Notes under the pieces: generated by a model
What the model was told of the DNA's origin: nothing
What the model saw: the letters and a program-made list of their open reading frames with translations, nothing else
Databases searched by the model: none
Source: Akkermansiaceae bacterium UBA1518
GTDB lineage: Bacteria; Verrucomicrobiota; Verrucomicrobiia; Verrucomicrobiales; Akkermansiaceae
Assembly (NCBI GenBank): GCA_002323895.1
Contig: DCQM01000196.1
Coordinates: forward strand, 1-14,622
Length of the DNA stretch: 14,622 nucleotides
Direction of reading: 5' to 3'
In this document: piece by piece, positions 7,808-14,146 of the stretch
How the letters are laid out: every line of letters begins with the position of its first letter
Numbering within the stretch: position 1 is the first letter of the stretch
Made by a program: the position numbers and the translations under genes

Positions 7808-8863
7808 TCAGATCAGCGAATCTAGAATTAAATTCACCGACTCAACAATGCGTTGATCACGGGGACGTAAATCCGGGACAAAAGCTACCCCCGTAATATG
7901 CTGGAGACCTTCGATATAACGAACCGCAATCTCATTTGCCTGTTCTTCGGAAAACTGTTGATCGTTCTGATCCTTAACCATTCCTCGGGCAAACTCCTTG
8001 GAAAACGATACCGGTTTACCATCTCGGGCCACCACTTCACCCTGATCATCTAATCTCCAAAAGCGGGACGAATCCATGGTGTATAGCTCATCGGCCGCCA
8101 CGATTGCTCCTGCCGAATTGATTCCATGCTCGGTTTTTGTATCCACTAGCACCATTCCCCGCTCAGACAAATATCGCGAAACAATCCCAAAGGCCATTAA
8201 CGAGGAATTCCGAATCGCAGCATACTGCGGTGCCGTGCAAACACCTTCGGTGACAAGATAATCTGCATCAACGGTCCGATCTATCTTATCCTTCGTACTT
8301 GGTGTATCCATCAAATACGGAAGTCGACCATTTGGCTCAAGTCTTCCAACTTCTAAATCATGCCCCGCATACTGCATGATCTTAGTTCCAGCCTCTTTGG
8401 CGATAAGCCAGTGTTGATAAAGTGAAGTCGATGTCGAACTTTCCGCCATGTAAAAGCGAACCACGTTTTCCAACATCACAAGAGTCAAATTTTCAGCCGG
8501 GATAACGGTTGAACTTGGTGCTAGGCCTCGCACTTCAAACTGCGAACTTCCCATGACATCTTTCACCAACCGTAGCATGTGATCGTGATTCACTGCGAGC
8601 ACCTGATCTTTAAACGGAATAGCTCCGCGGTTTACATCATGAGTAGAAATTCGATTGTTTCGAAACATCAAACGGATGGGCCTGCCATCACGATGAATCA
8701 GAGGTCCTCCAAAAACGGAATCAGAAACTTTCCCATTCAAAATGGTGCACCCCTCAAGTCGAGAGATCTCACCATCGTCAATCAACTGCTGAATTGACCG
8801 CCCTTCATTCACCGCTGATCCATGCTCAGCAACCAATTCTTGGATTTCCTGGATTCCTAACAT
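7808..8863 (-). CDS. purC: Divergent phosphoribosylaminoimidazole-succinocarboxamide synthase
   Basis: Cytosolic SAICAR synthase, the purine-biosynthesis step joining CAIR and aspartate with ATP. Family landmarks occur in order: GKVSD (residues 44-48, usually GKVRD), NRISTHDV (70-77, usually DRISAFDV), IPFKDQVL (82-89), VRFYMAESST (135-144, usually R-x-Y-[IL]-[TA]-G-S), TPSTKDK (187-193), DTKTEHG (241-247, usually DTKFEFG) and ELYTMDSSRFW (259-269, usually EVxTPDSSRFW). At 351 residues it is longer than compact bacterial forms of about 240 residues, with about 40 extra N-terminal residues. Many substitutions fall inside conserved blocks, so it belongs to a divergent branch; the ATP and aspartate signature positions still look functional. 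It ends in TGA, lies downstream of the redoxin fusion with a 152-base gap, and converges on the sulfatase. No Shine-Dalgarno is seen. Confidence 0.85.
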   Translation of the reverse strand: MLGIQEIQELVAEHGSAVNEGRSIQQLIDDGEISRLEGCTILNGKVSDSVFGGPLIHRDGRPIRLMFRNNRISTHDVNRGAIPFKDQVLAVNHDHMLRLVKDVMGSSQFEVRGLAPSSTVIPAENLTLVMLENVVRFYMAESSTSTSLYQHWLIAKEAGTKIMQYAGHDLEVGRLEPNGRLPYLMDTPSTKDKIDRTVDADYLVTEGVCTAPQYAAIRNSSLMAFGIVSRYLSERGMVLVDTKTEHGINSAGAIVAADELYTMDSSRFWRLDDQGEVVARDGKPVSFSKEFARGMVKDQNDQQFSEEQANEIAVRYIEGLQHITGVAFVPDLRPRDQRIVESVNLILDSLI

Positions 8864-9015
8864 TTGCTTGAAAAATTATGTCCGACTCCTTGTCAGCGAG
8901 TGGGACATTAGCCGCTCAGCCAACAACTACAAGCACAGCGCAATACTTCACAAGCTTCTAGCAAAGAACCTTCCGATTCACTCTGCCAAATCAAACCGCC
9001 AAGAAGAAAACCTCG
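8864..9015. other. Intergenic region upstream of purC
   Basis: These 152 bases separate two leftward genes. I see no convincing terminator, riboswitch or second gene; the longest self-complementary stretches are only 4-5 bases. A purC promoter is presumably here, but I cannot place it. Confidence 0.4.
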
Positions 9016-10743
9016 TTAATCAATGATATAACCGAGAGTTGCAAAAAACATCTCTTCAAAGCTTTGCTCACCCCACCTTATCGTTTTGGTTGGATCCGGG
9101 TTGTGTGGATTATAGGGAGAATTATCCCAAGCATTCCGGACATGTACCTGGGTTCCCGCAGGCAGTTTGCGCGGCTCTTTTAAAACGTAGGTCCGCTGCC
9201 AGTTGAAGTTATAGTTTGGAACCGAAAGCAACATCTCACGCTTTCCATCCGGGAATTCCGCTTCGAATTCCATGAACTTGCCCCGGAAATGCATGTGAGG
9301 GTTGATTGCATAGAGCGTGACGTTCCTGCGAATGGGTAAGGTTTTCTGCTGCTTATATTCTTGATCGCCAGACGGAATTTGGAAGCGCTTTTGAGCAATC
9401 ACCGCGGTCCTAAAAATCTTAGCAGTTGGTTCATGAGAAATATGAAGACCCAGTTCTGTCTCATCTACTTCAGGCTTTCCAGAAGCCGTATAGTGAAGCT
9501 GGAACCGTAATTGATGGCCCTTCTTCAAGAAAACCGAACTGCTCTCTGGATAACGCTGCCCCTGGGTCCCCGGCGCATAGCCGGTCACCCACTGTGAGCT
9601 CCTCCGTGTTCCAGCTGGATGGGAAGTGACAATGACATGATGTAGAACTCTCGTATTTCCAGGACGGATTTCGGTCGCCTTTAGCCAAACATCCCGATCG
9701 AAAGGGTTGTCCATCGTAACATAGCGATAGTCAAAAACACCCTCGGCCATCACCTTCTGCGCCGGCAATGTGATGATCTTATCTGGCTTTCCAAGGAACC
9801 ATTCAGGCACCTGTCTTTCCAAACTCTTCAGAGGGTCCGGGCCATCACCTTTCGGACTCCCATCAGCCACCCAGCTAACAACCTTGTTCGCTTCTCCAGC
9901 GGTAAGGCTGCAATCATTTGCAAATTCCCCAACCTCAGGATCTGCCTGCCATGGGGGCATTTGTCGGGTCATGATGACTTCGGATATCATGTCAGACCAA
10001 CCCGCCACCTTTCGGTAGCTACTCATGGCAAAAGGACCAAGGCCCCCTTTGGTGTGACACGAAGTGCACTTTTGGGCGAGAATTGGAGCGATATCCCTCG
10101 TGTAGGTCAACCCTCTCGGATACTTGGGGAAAGTAATCTTACAACCGGGAGCCTCCGTCTCCGCTGGTTTAATTTCATGTCCCCCAAGAAGATTATCAAG
10201 AGCGTCGCGAAGGTAGTGCTTTGTCGCCACCGGCTTTGCAGCTTGGTAACTTAGGCGGTCATCGAGTGCCCCCCGATAGACAATTTTTCGACCTGCCGAG
10301 CTGATCAAATAAATCTCTGCGGTTCTCTCCACCCCGAGCGAGCGAGCCACAATCTGTGCCTCATCCTTAAGCACTGGCATCCTAATCTTAAACTCCTCAA
10401 CTTCCTTCGAGATATCAGCCCGACTATCCTGAAGATTCGCATTAAGCATATAAAAGAGGACACCTTTATCCTGGTAGGTCGCACTCATGCGATTCAATTC
10501 CGGAATACGCTTTTGAACTAAAGGGCATCCATTACCCTGCACAAAAATCACCAATCCCTTCACACCCTTCATCTTAAGATAGTAGTCCAATTCGTGGGAC
10601 TTCCCCTCATGATCAATAAGTGCAAAATTTTCGGCCCGAGAAGGGCCATCTCCAGCATTCGCATGCAAGGACAAGAGGATTGAGAAGATAAAAATTAAAT
10701 AGCTATAATTCACGGAAGGGGAGGGATTTAGCGAGAATACCAT
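9016..10743 (-). CDS. Redoxin / cytochrome c / copper type II monooxygenase-like fusion, exported
   Basis: Three-part exported redox protein. Numbering from the ATG at 10743: residues 1-30 are a hydrophobic export signal without Lys or Arg in its n-region. Residues about 35-185 form a peroxiredoxin/TlpA-like redoxin domain with a single active-site-like Cys73 (QGNGCPLVQKR). A c-type cytochrome motif CTSCH spans 226-230, with probable axial Met262 in RQMPPW. The C-terminal part (about 320-575) resembles the ascorbate-dependent copper type II monooxygenase fold: His368/His369 (LHHVIV), His417 (QLHYT), His483-x-His485 (NPHMHFRG) and Met565 (EEMFF) are plausible copper ligands. Such fusions are known in Planctomycetes and Verrucomicrobia, but their reaction is uncharacterised as far as I know. 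A TTG 18 bases upstream, with GGGAG before it, is an alternative start. It is divergent from the selenoprotein candidate. Confidence 0.87.
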   Translation of the reverse strand: MVFSLNPSPSVNYSYLIFIFSILLSLHANAGDGPSRAENFALIDHEGKSHELDYYLKMKGVKGLVIFVQGNGCPLVQKRIPELNRMSATYQDKGVLFYMLNANLQDSRADISKEVEEFKIRMPVLKDEAQIVARSLGVERTAEIYLISSAGRKIVYRGALDDRLSYQAAKPVATKHYLRDALDNLLGGHEIKPAETEAPGCKITFPKYPRGLTYTRDIAPILAQKCTSCHTKGGLGPFAMSSYRKVAGWSDMISEVIMTRQMPPWQADPEVGEFANDCSLTAGEANKVVSWVADGSPKGDGPDPLKSLERQVPEWFLGKPDKIITLPAQKVMAEGVFDYRYVTMDNPFDRDVWLKATEIRPGNTRVLHHVIVTSHPAGTRRSSQWVTGYAPGTQGQRYPESSSVFLKKGHQLRFQLHYTASGKPEVDETELGLHISHEPTAKIFRTAVIAQKRFQIPSGDQEYKQQKTLPIRRNVTLYAINPHMHFRGKFMEFEAEFPDGKREMLLSVPNYNFNWQRTYVLKEPRKLPAGTQVHVRNAWDNSPYNPHNPDPTKTIRWGEQSFEEMFFATLGYIID

Positions 10744-10890
10744 ACTTTGAAAATCAAACAAATTGCTCCCGCAGAATCCTTTTTAAACGCTTCGGCCCCT
10801 TATTTAACAAGATCAATCAAACCGCGAAACGGTTGAACCCGATCAATTCTCCATTGTCTTGAAAGCACATTTTTTAAAAGAATCTCCCAT

Positions 10891-10911
10891 TTCATCTTAA
10901 ATTCATCTTAA
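10891..10911 (+). repeat. Tandem direct repeat TTCATCTTAA, 11-base period
   Basis: TTCATCTTAA is present at 10891-10900 and again at 10902-10911, starting 11 bases apart, about one helical turn. This is the geometry of binding boxes for OmpR/PhoB-type response regulators, which bind as head-to-tail dimers. The repeat is seen directly; the regulator class is inference. It lies 22 bases upstream of the rightward start codon. Confidence 0.5.
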
Positions 10912-10914
10912 CTC

Positions 10915-10930
10915 CGTAGGTTAACCCACG
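10915..10930 (+). promoter_or_regulatory. Palindrome over the selenoprotein candidate's ribosome-binding region
   Basis: CGTAGGTTAACCCACG is a 16-base inverted repeat with a single mismatched pair around a perfect GGTTAACC core. It ends 2 bases before the ATG at 10933 and covers the only weak Shine-Dalgarno-like bases (TAGG). It could be an operator or a translation-masking element; there is no direct evidence for either. Confidence 0.4.
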
Positions 10931-10932
10931 TT

Positions 10933-12084
10933 ATGAAGAAATTCCTCATCCTCTTTCTTTCCTCGCTCATAGTCGTAAGCAATTCCCTTTACGGACAGCG
11001 CTCACAACCCCCAGGGCAGCGACCCGGCGGAGTGGACACACCTCGCGGTGAACGCCCGCCTAGAGGTGGTAAACCTCCACGGGGCAATCGTCCCCCAGGA
11101 CGAGGTCAAAGGCCCGGCGGACAACGAGGTGGCGGCCCGCGGCCCGAAGAACTCGCTGAATCCGAGGCCGAACTTGGCTCAGCCGGCATCGCCTGGTATC
11201 CCATTCTCAAAGACGGATTGGCCGAAGCCAAACGCACCAATAAACCAATTCTCTTCATGGCCGTGGCCTCGCAATGCGGCGGTATTTCAGGTGTCTTCTG
11301 ACCTGGCTACACCAACACGCAGAACCGTGAGTTCAGCAATCCAAAAGTCATCAAAGCAACCCGGGATTTCGTTTGCATCCGCATCGACTCCTATGAGAGC
11401 GAAGAAGCTCAGAAAATCGTTCGCGGCTACCTCAACGGTCGCTTTGAAAACACCGCATTTTGCCTCCTCTCGCCCGATGGTAAAAAAAGGCTTTCGAGAA
11501 GCAGCCGTGGCCCCAATCAAGTCCTCGGAGGCGACCTAGTCTCAGCCTTTGGAGAAATCGCTGATGACTACAAAGCCAAAGGAAAAAGCGAAGCCGCAGC
11601 AGTTCCCGATTTCCCAAACTTCCGCCTCGGGCTCAATGTCGCCTCCGCCGACCAACGCGTCATCATTCTCATCAGCGGTAACGAGAAAGAAATTAAAGAA
11701 GCCCGAAAATCCATTTCTGCAGTCAGTAACGACCCCGAAATTATCGGTAGATTCCACTACGACTTTGAAACTGACCCAAAGACTTGGACCGGAATTCTCA
11801 CCGGAAACAAATCCAAATCAGGAATCAAAATCATTGTCCCTGACACTTATGGCCAAAAGGGTAAGATCGTAGAGTCTCTGCCCCTTGAAACGAAGGCCGA
11901 GAAACTCAAAGCAGCGCTGCTCAAAGCAAATGAGACTTTCGTGAAAACCACTGAGAAAAAGAACTATCAGAAACACGTTCAGGAGGGGCGTCGTAAAGGG
12001 ATCAAATGGACGATGCCCATGGAGTTCGGGGAAGACCGTGATGGCGACGGAAAGATTGATCGTCGCGCAGGACGCAGACGTTAA
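10933..12084 (+). CDS. Thioredoxin-like secreted protein with in-frame TGA: probable selenoprotein
   Basis: Read through the TGA at 11299-11301, this is a 383-residue exported protein; stopped there, it is only 122 residues. Residues 1-21 are a signal peptide (MKKFLILFLSSLIVV core, before QRSQPPG). Residues about 22-72 are a Pro/Arg/Gly-rich linker. A thioredoxin-like domain begins near 81 (GIAWYPILKDGLAEA, then NKPILFMAVASQC). Cys115 sits where the first Cys of a CxxC would be, and TGA codon 123 follows in CGGISGVF-U-PGYTN, a C-x7-U spacing. NTAFCLLSPDGK (173-184) matches the strand that normally carries the cis-Pro, here apparently absent. A second alpha/beta segment follows (about 217-340), then an EF-hand-like loop with Asp368, Asp370, Asp372 and Asp376. 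No ATG occurs between codon 123 and Met361, so the distal part is not an independent gene. A recent nonsense mutation or sequencing error is the alternative. Confidence 0.75.
11299..11301 (+). other. In-frame TGA, candidate selenocysteine codon (Sec123)
   Basis: This TGA is the only stop codon in the frame from 10933 to 12082. The next base is C (UGAC), a weak termination context. Other genes here end in TGA (peptidase, purC) and Trp is TGG throughout, so general TGA reassignment is not the explanation. The residue lies in the redox-motif region of the thioredoxin-like domain, where Sec would make sense. Confidence 0.65.
11302..11337 (+). other. Candidate bacterial SECIS hairpin
   Basis: CACG (11316-11319) pairs with CGTG (11326-11329) around the 6-base loop CAGAAC. 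The stem can be extended loosely with AAC/GTT and GCT/AGC (11306-11308 with 11335-11337), leaving bulges. The apical loop starts 18 bases after the TGA, within the distance described for bacterial SECIS elements (about 16-37). The loop G is at its third position rather than the first or second, and the stem is short, so the structural support is moderate. Confidence 0.4.
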
Positions 12085-12106
12085 ATCGATTGTTTCTGAT
12101 TACCTC

Positions 12107-12142
12107 AGCAGCTGAAACAATCTGTTTTAGCTGCTTTTCTTT
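12107..12142 (+). terminator. Intrinsic terminator of the selenoprotein candidate gene
   Basis: AGCAGCTGAAAC (12107-12118) pairs over 12 positions (one G-U) with GTTTTAGCTGCT (12124-12135) around the 5-base loop AATCT, followed by TTTCTTT. It begins 22 bases after the second stop codon (12082-12084), placing the transcript end after the full-length frame rather than after the internal TGA. The minus-strand side lacks a T-run, so it serves the rightward gene. Confidence 0.85.
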
Positions 12143-12146
12143 GTCG

Positions 12147-13430
12147 CTATTCCTTCCGGATCTCTCTGGGGAAGCGAAGAATTTTCGCGACTCCGAGGAA
12201 AATCAAAAAAGCTGCTAAGAATACCCACGGTTGCAATTCGAGGGTCCACTTCAGAGCCTCGTCATCCGTCTTCTCAAACTCTTTTTTCTGTAAGGAAACG
12301 GTTCCAGCAAAAACCAAACTCGCAGTGCCATAACCAACATTAAAAAGTAGTCCCTTCACGCTTAGCACTGTCGCGCGTTGATGCGAATCAGCGAGACCAT
12401 TCAAGTATCGGCTCATTAAAAATCCCAGATGTGACATTCCTGCCATCACTCCAATTCCCGGCAACACTCCCCAGTAAGCCCAAGTTTGGCCGAGAGCGTA
12501 AAGACAGAAAAAGGACCATCCTGCGATCAAAACAAAATTAGTAAGCGGGGTGTAGGCGCCCACCAAATAACGCGAAAGGCGGGGCAAATAAACCCCAAGT
12601 ATCGCCGATCCAGCTGCAATAAATCCAAAGGTGTAGGTTGGAATCTCAATCACCCGATAGTATTCACTATTGATGGTGGCAAAATTTCGAACGACCCCAT
12701 CAATTAAAAGTCCGGCCACCACCATTAAAATTGCCACCTTGGTCGTAATGACCCACTTCGCAGCGCTCCAAGTCTGCCTAAAAATTGCCATAAAGCCGGC
12801 AGCTTTGTCGTCCCCATTAAATTCCTGGAACTTCAGCGAAATTAAAAAAGCCGCGATCGCCTGAAAAAAACAGAAGACGATCGGAAGACGATGAGCAAAC
12901 TCTGCATTGAGCCCAATTGCTCCTGCATCATAAACCAAGGCACCCACCACCATCGCCACCACCATTGCGCTCGACCTAAGCTTGAAGGTGGTCTCTAGAA
13001 CTTCATCCCAATCTTCATCCTTCTCTAAACTATCAAATGCCAGGGCCTCATCCGCCCCACTCGCGGCAGCCTCCGCTAATCCACTCAAAACACGATTCAC
13101 CACACAAAATCCAAATAGCCAAAGCCCCGCATCTTTGGGTGCCACCAGTAGCACCAACATCTCGAGGACCATCAAACCTGCTGCGGTGATCAAGAGCTTG
13201 CGTCGCCCGATCAAATCCGCCAGTGCTCCAGATGGCACTTCTGCCAGAAAAATTGTTACGGCCCAAATCGCATTTAAGGTCACGAACTGAGACAATGTTA
13301 GCCCGAGATCGAGAAATAGGATGGCAAGAATCGGATAGTAAAACCGGGCATTGAAGAGGGTGGTAAACCAAGCATACCAGCGAACATTAGGTTGGGCGAA
13401 TGGGCCCGTGGCACGAAGTAAGGAAGACAC
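12147..13430 (-). CDS. Major facilitator superfamily transporter
   Basis: Polytopic inner-membrane secondary transporter with about 12 hydrophobic segments over 427 residues. The MFS motif A is clear after the second membrane segment: EVPSGALADLIGRRKLL (residues 64-80), with the conserved Gly, Asp and Arg-Arg. The form E-[IV]-P-[ST]-G-A-x-A-D is common in drug/metabolite efflux-like members. A charged loop (SLEKDEDWDEVLETTFKL) lies between the fourth and fifth helices, and a short polar region precedes the last helix. The only start near the expected N-terminus is GTG at 13430, with no Shine-Dalgarno. It converges on the selenoprotein candidate and is divergent from the MauE-like gene. Nothing in the sequence identifies the substrate. 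Confidence 0.9.
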   Translation of the reverse strand: MSSLLRATGPFAQPNVRWYAWFTTLFNARFYYPILAILFLDLGLTLSQFVTLNAIWAVTIFLAEVPSGALADLIGRRKLLITAAGLMVLEMLVLLVAPKDAGLWLFGFCVVNRVLSGLAEAAASGADEALAFDSLEKDEDWDEVLETTFKLRSSAMVVAMVVGALVYDAGAIGLNAEFAHRLPIVFCFFQAIAAFLISLKFQEFNGDDKAAGFMAIFRQTWSAAKWVITTKVAILMVVAGLLIDGVVRNFATINSEYYRVIEIPTYTFGFIAAGSAILGVYLPRLSRYLVGAYTPLTNFVLIAGWSFFCLYALGQTWAYWGVLPGIGVMAGMSHLGFLMSRYLNGLADSHQRATVLSVKGLLFNVGYGTASLVFAGTVSLQKKEFEKTDDEALKWTLELQPWVFLAAFLIFLGVAKILRFPREIRKE

Positions 13431-13447
13431 GCGCTACGGTTAGTGGT

Positions 13448-13462
13448 CAAATCTCGGATTTG
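13448..13462. promoter_or_regulatory. Palindrome CAAATC-TCG-GATTTG in divergent promoter region
   Basis: A perfect 6-base inverted repeat with a 3-base centre, 18 bases upstream of the MFS start and overlapping the candidate -35 of the MauE-like gene. The position suits a repressor operator acting on both genes. This is inference from symmetry alone. Confidence 0.35.
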
Positions 13463-13488
13463 CAACTTCCCACTTTTCTCTTCATCAT
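13460..13488 (+). promoter_or_regulatory. Candidate promoter of the MauE-like gene
   Basis: TTGCAA (13460-13465) and CATCAT (13483-13488) each match 4 of 6 consensus positions and are exactly 17 bases apart. The ATG follows 12 bases after the -10 element, leaving a very short leader and no Shine-Dalgarno sequence. Confidence 0.35.
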
Positions 13489-13500
13489 TTTGCCAAAATC

Positions 13501-14043
13501 ATGACGTCCACCCCCGAACCCAAATCGTGCTGTAGCGGTCAGCCTCCCGAAACCGAGAACAAAGACCTTGGCCTATCGGCCTATGCTCCCTTGTTTGTCA
13601 TTCTTTTTGCGGCTGCTTTAGGAGCCGCTGCACGACATCATACGGAGCTCAACTGGTCTTGGCATATCTGGATGCACGACTTCATGGGCTTATTTCTCCT
13701 CGTCTTCGCGATGGTTAAACTTTTTGACCTATCGTCCTTTGCCACCGGTTTTGCAAAGTACGACCTTCTCGCTGCACGGTCTCGCACCTATGCACTCATC
13801 TATCCCTTTTTAGAACTCGGCCTCAGTCTCGCCTACCTATCACGATGGCAAACTCAAGCCACCTACTTTACTACCATCGTTATTCTCTCTTTCGGCGCGC
13901 TCGGAGTCTTAAACACCATGCGACAAGGCAAACGAATCAATTGCGCCTGTATGGGGAGAATTCTCGAGGTCCCCGTATCAACGGTGACTCTTACCGAAAA
14001 CCTCAGCATGTCCGTAATGGCTCTCGCGATGCTCCTGATTTAG
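13501..14043 (+). CDS. MauE/DoxX-like redox-associated membrane protein
   Basis: Small integral membrane protein of 180 residues with four to five hydrophobic helices: about 27-45, 56-78, 97-118, 122-138 and 167-180. The helix containing WMHDFMGLFLLVFAMVKLFDL and the following GFAKYDLLAARSRTYAL are typical of the MauE/DoxX-like family, members of which are linked to thiol-disulfide chemistry of exported proteins. A Cys-x-Cys pair (Cys148 and Cys150, NCACMGRILEVP) matches the C-x-C-[LM]-G element of these proteins. The cytosolic N-terminus carries Cys10-Cys11 (SCCSGQPP), which could bind metal or act in redox. No partner thioredoxin is adjacent; the nearest is the selenoprotein candidate about 1.4 kb upstream, beyond the MFS gene. 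It ends in TAG. The family is fairly secure; the function is inferred. Confidence 0.75.
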   Translation: MTSTPEPKSCCSGQPPETENKDLGLSAYAPLFVILFAAALGAAARHHTELNWSWHIWMHDFMGLFLLVFAMVKLFDLSSFATGFAKYDLLAARSRTYALIYPFLELGLSLAYLSRWQTQATYFTTIVILSFGALGVLNTMRQGKRINCACMGRILEVPVSTVTLTENLSMSVMALAMLLI

Positions 14044-14126
14044 ACATACCACCACCGCATCGAAGAAGCCTATTATTGCGATCTGATTGACCCACTTGCC
14101 CGGAGGGAGAGATCAACACACAAGCG

Positions 14127-14146
14127 ACCATTCAAAAATGGTTTCT
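14127..14146 (+). terminator. Weak hairpin between the convergent MauE-like and GNAT genes
   Basis: ACCATT (14127-14132) and AATGGT (14137-14142) form a 6-base stem with loop CAAA, followed by TTCT. It is AT-rich and short, so it is at best a weak terminator for the rightward gene. Confidence 0.25.

Larger units (their letters stand above)
10744..10932. promoter_or_regulatory. Shared divergent control region of the redoxin fusion and selenoprotein candidate
   Basis: This 189-base region is rich in ordered repeats. GATCAAT occurs at 10811-10817 and 10841-10847, exactly 30 bases (about three helical turns) apart. Between them is an imperfect inverted repeat, TCAAACCG (10817-10824) and CGGTTGA (10830-10836), around the loop CGAAA. 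Nearer the rightward gene lie an 11-base-spaced direct repeat and a palindrome, listed separately. I could not place confident -35/-10 hexamers in either direction. Confidence 0.45.

Noticed and set aside
10744..10761. Upstream TTG start for the redoxin fusion, preceded by GGGAG
   Set aside because: It adds an acidic residue to the export signal and uses a rare start. The ATG at 10743 was preferred, but the choice is uncertain.
11048..11539. 163-codon frame overlapping the TGA in another phase, which could suggest a frameshift instead of Sec
   Set aside because: Its product is low-complexity Ser/Pro/Lys-rich sequence without domain character, whereas the frame of the upstream segment continues with thioredoxin-like sequence after the TGA. 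No frameshift is needed.
10933..12084. TGA reassigned to Trp in this genome
   Set aside because: The peptidase and purC genes end in TGA, and Trp positions in all genes are TGG.
11302..12084. Independent second gene downstream of the TGA
   Set aside because: There is no ATG until codon 361, and no ribosome-binding site or promoter near the TGA.
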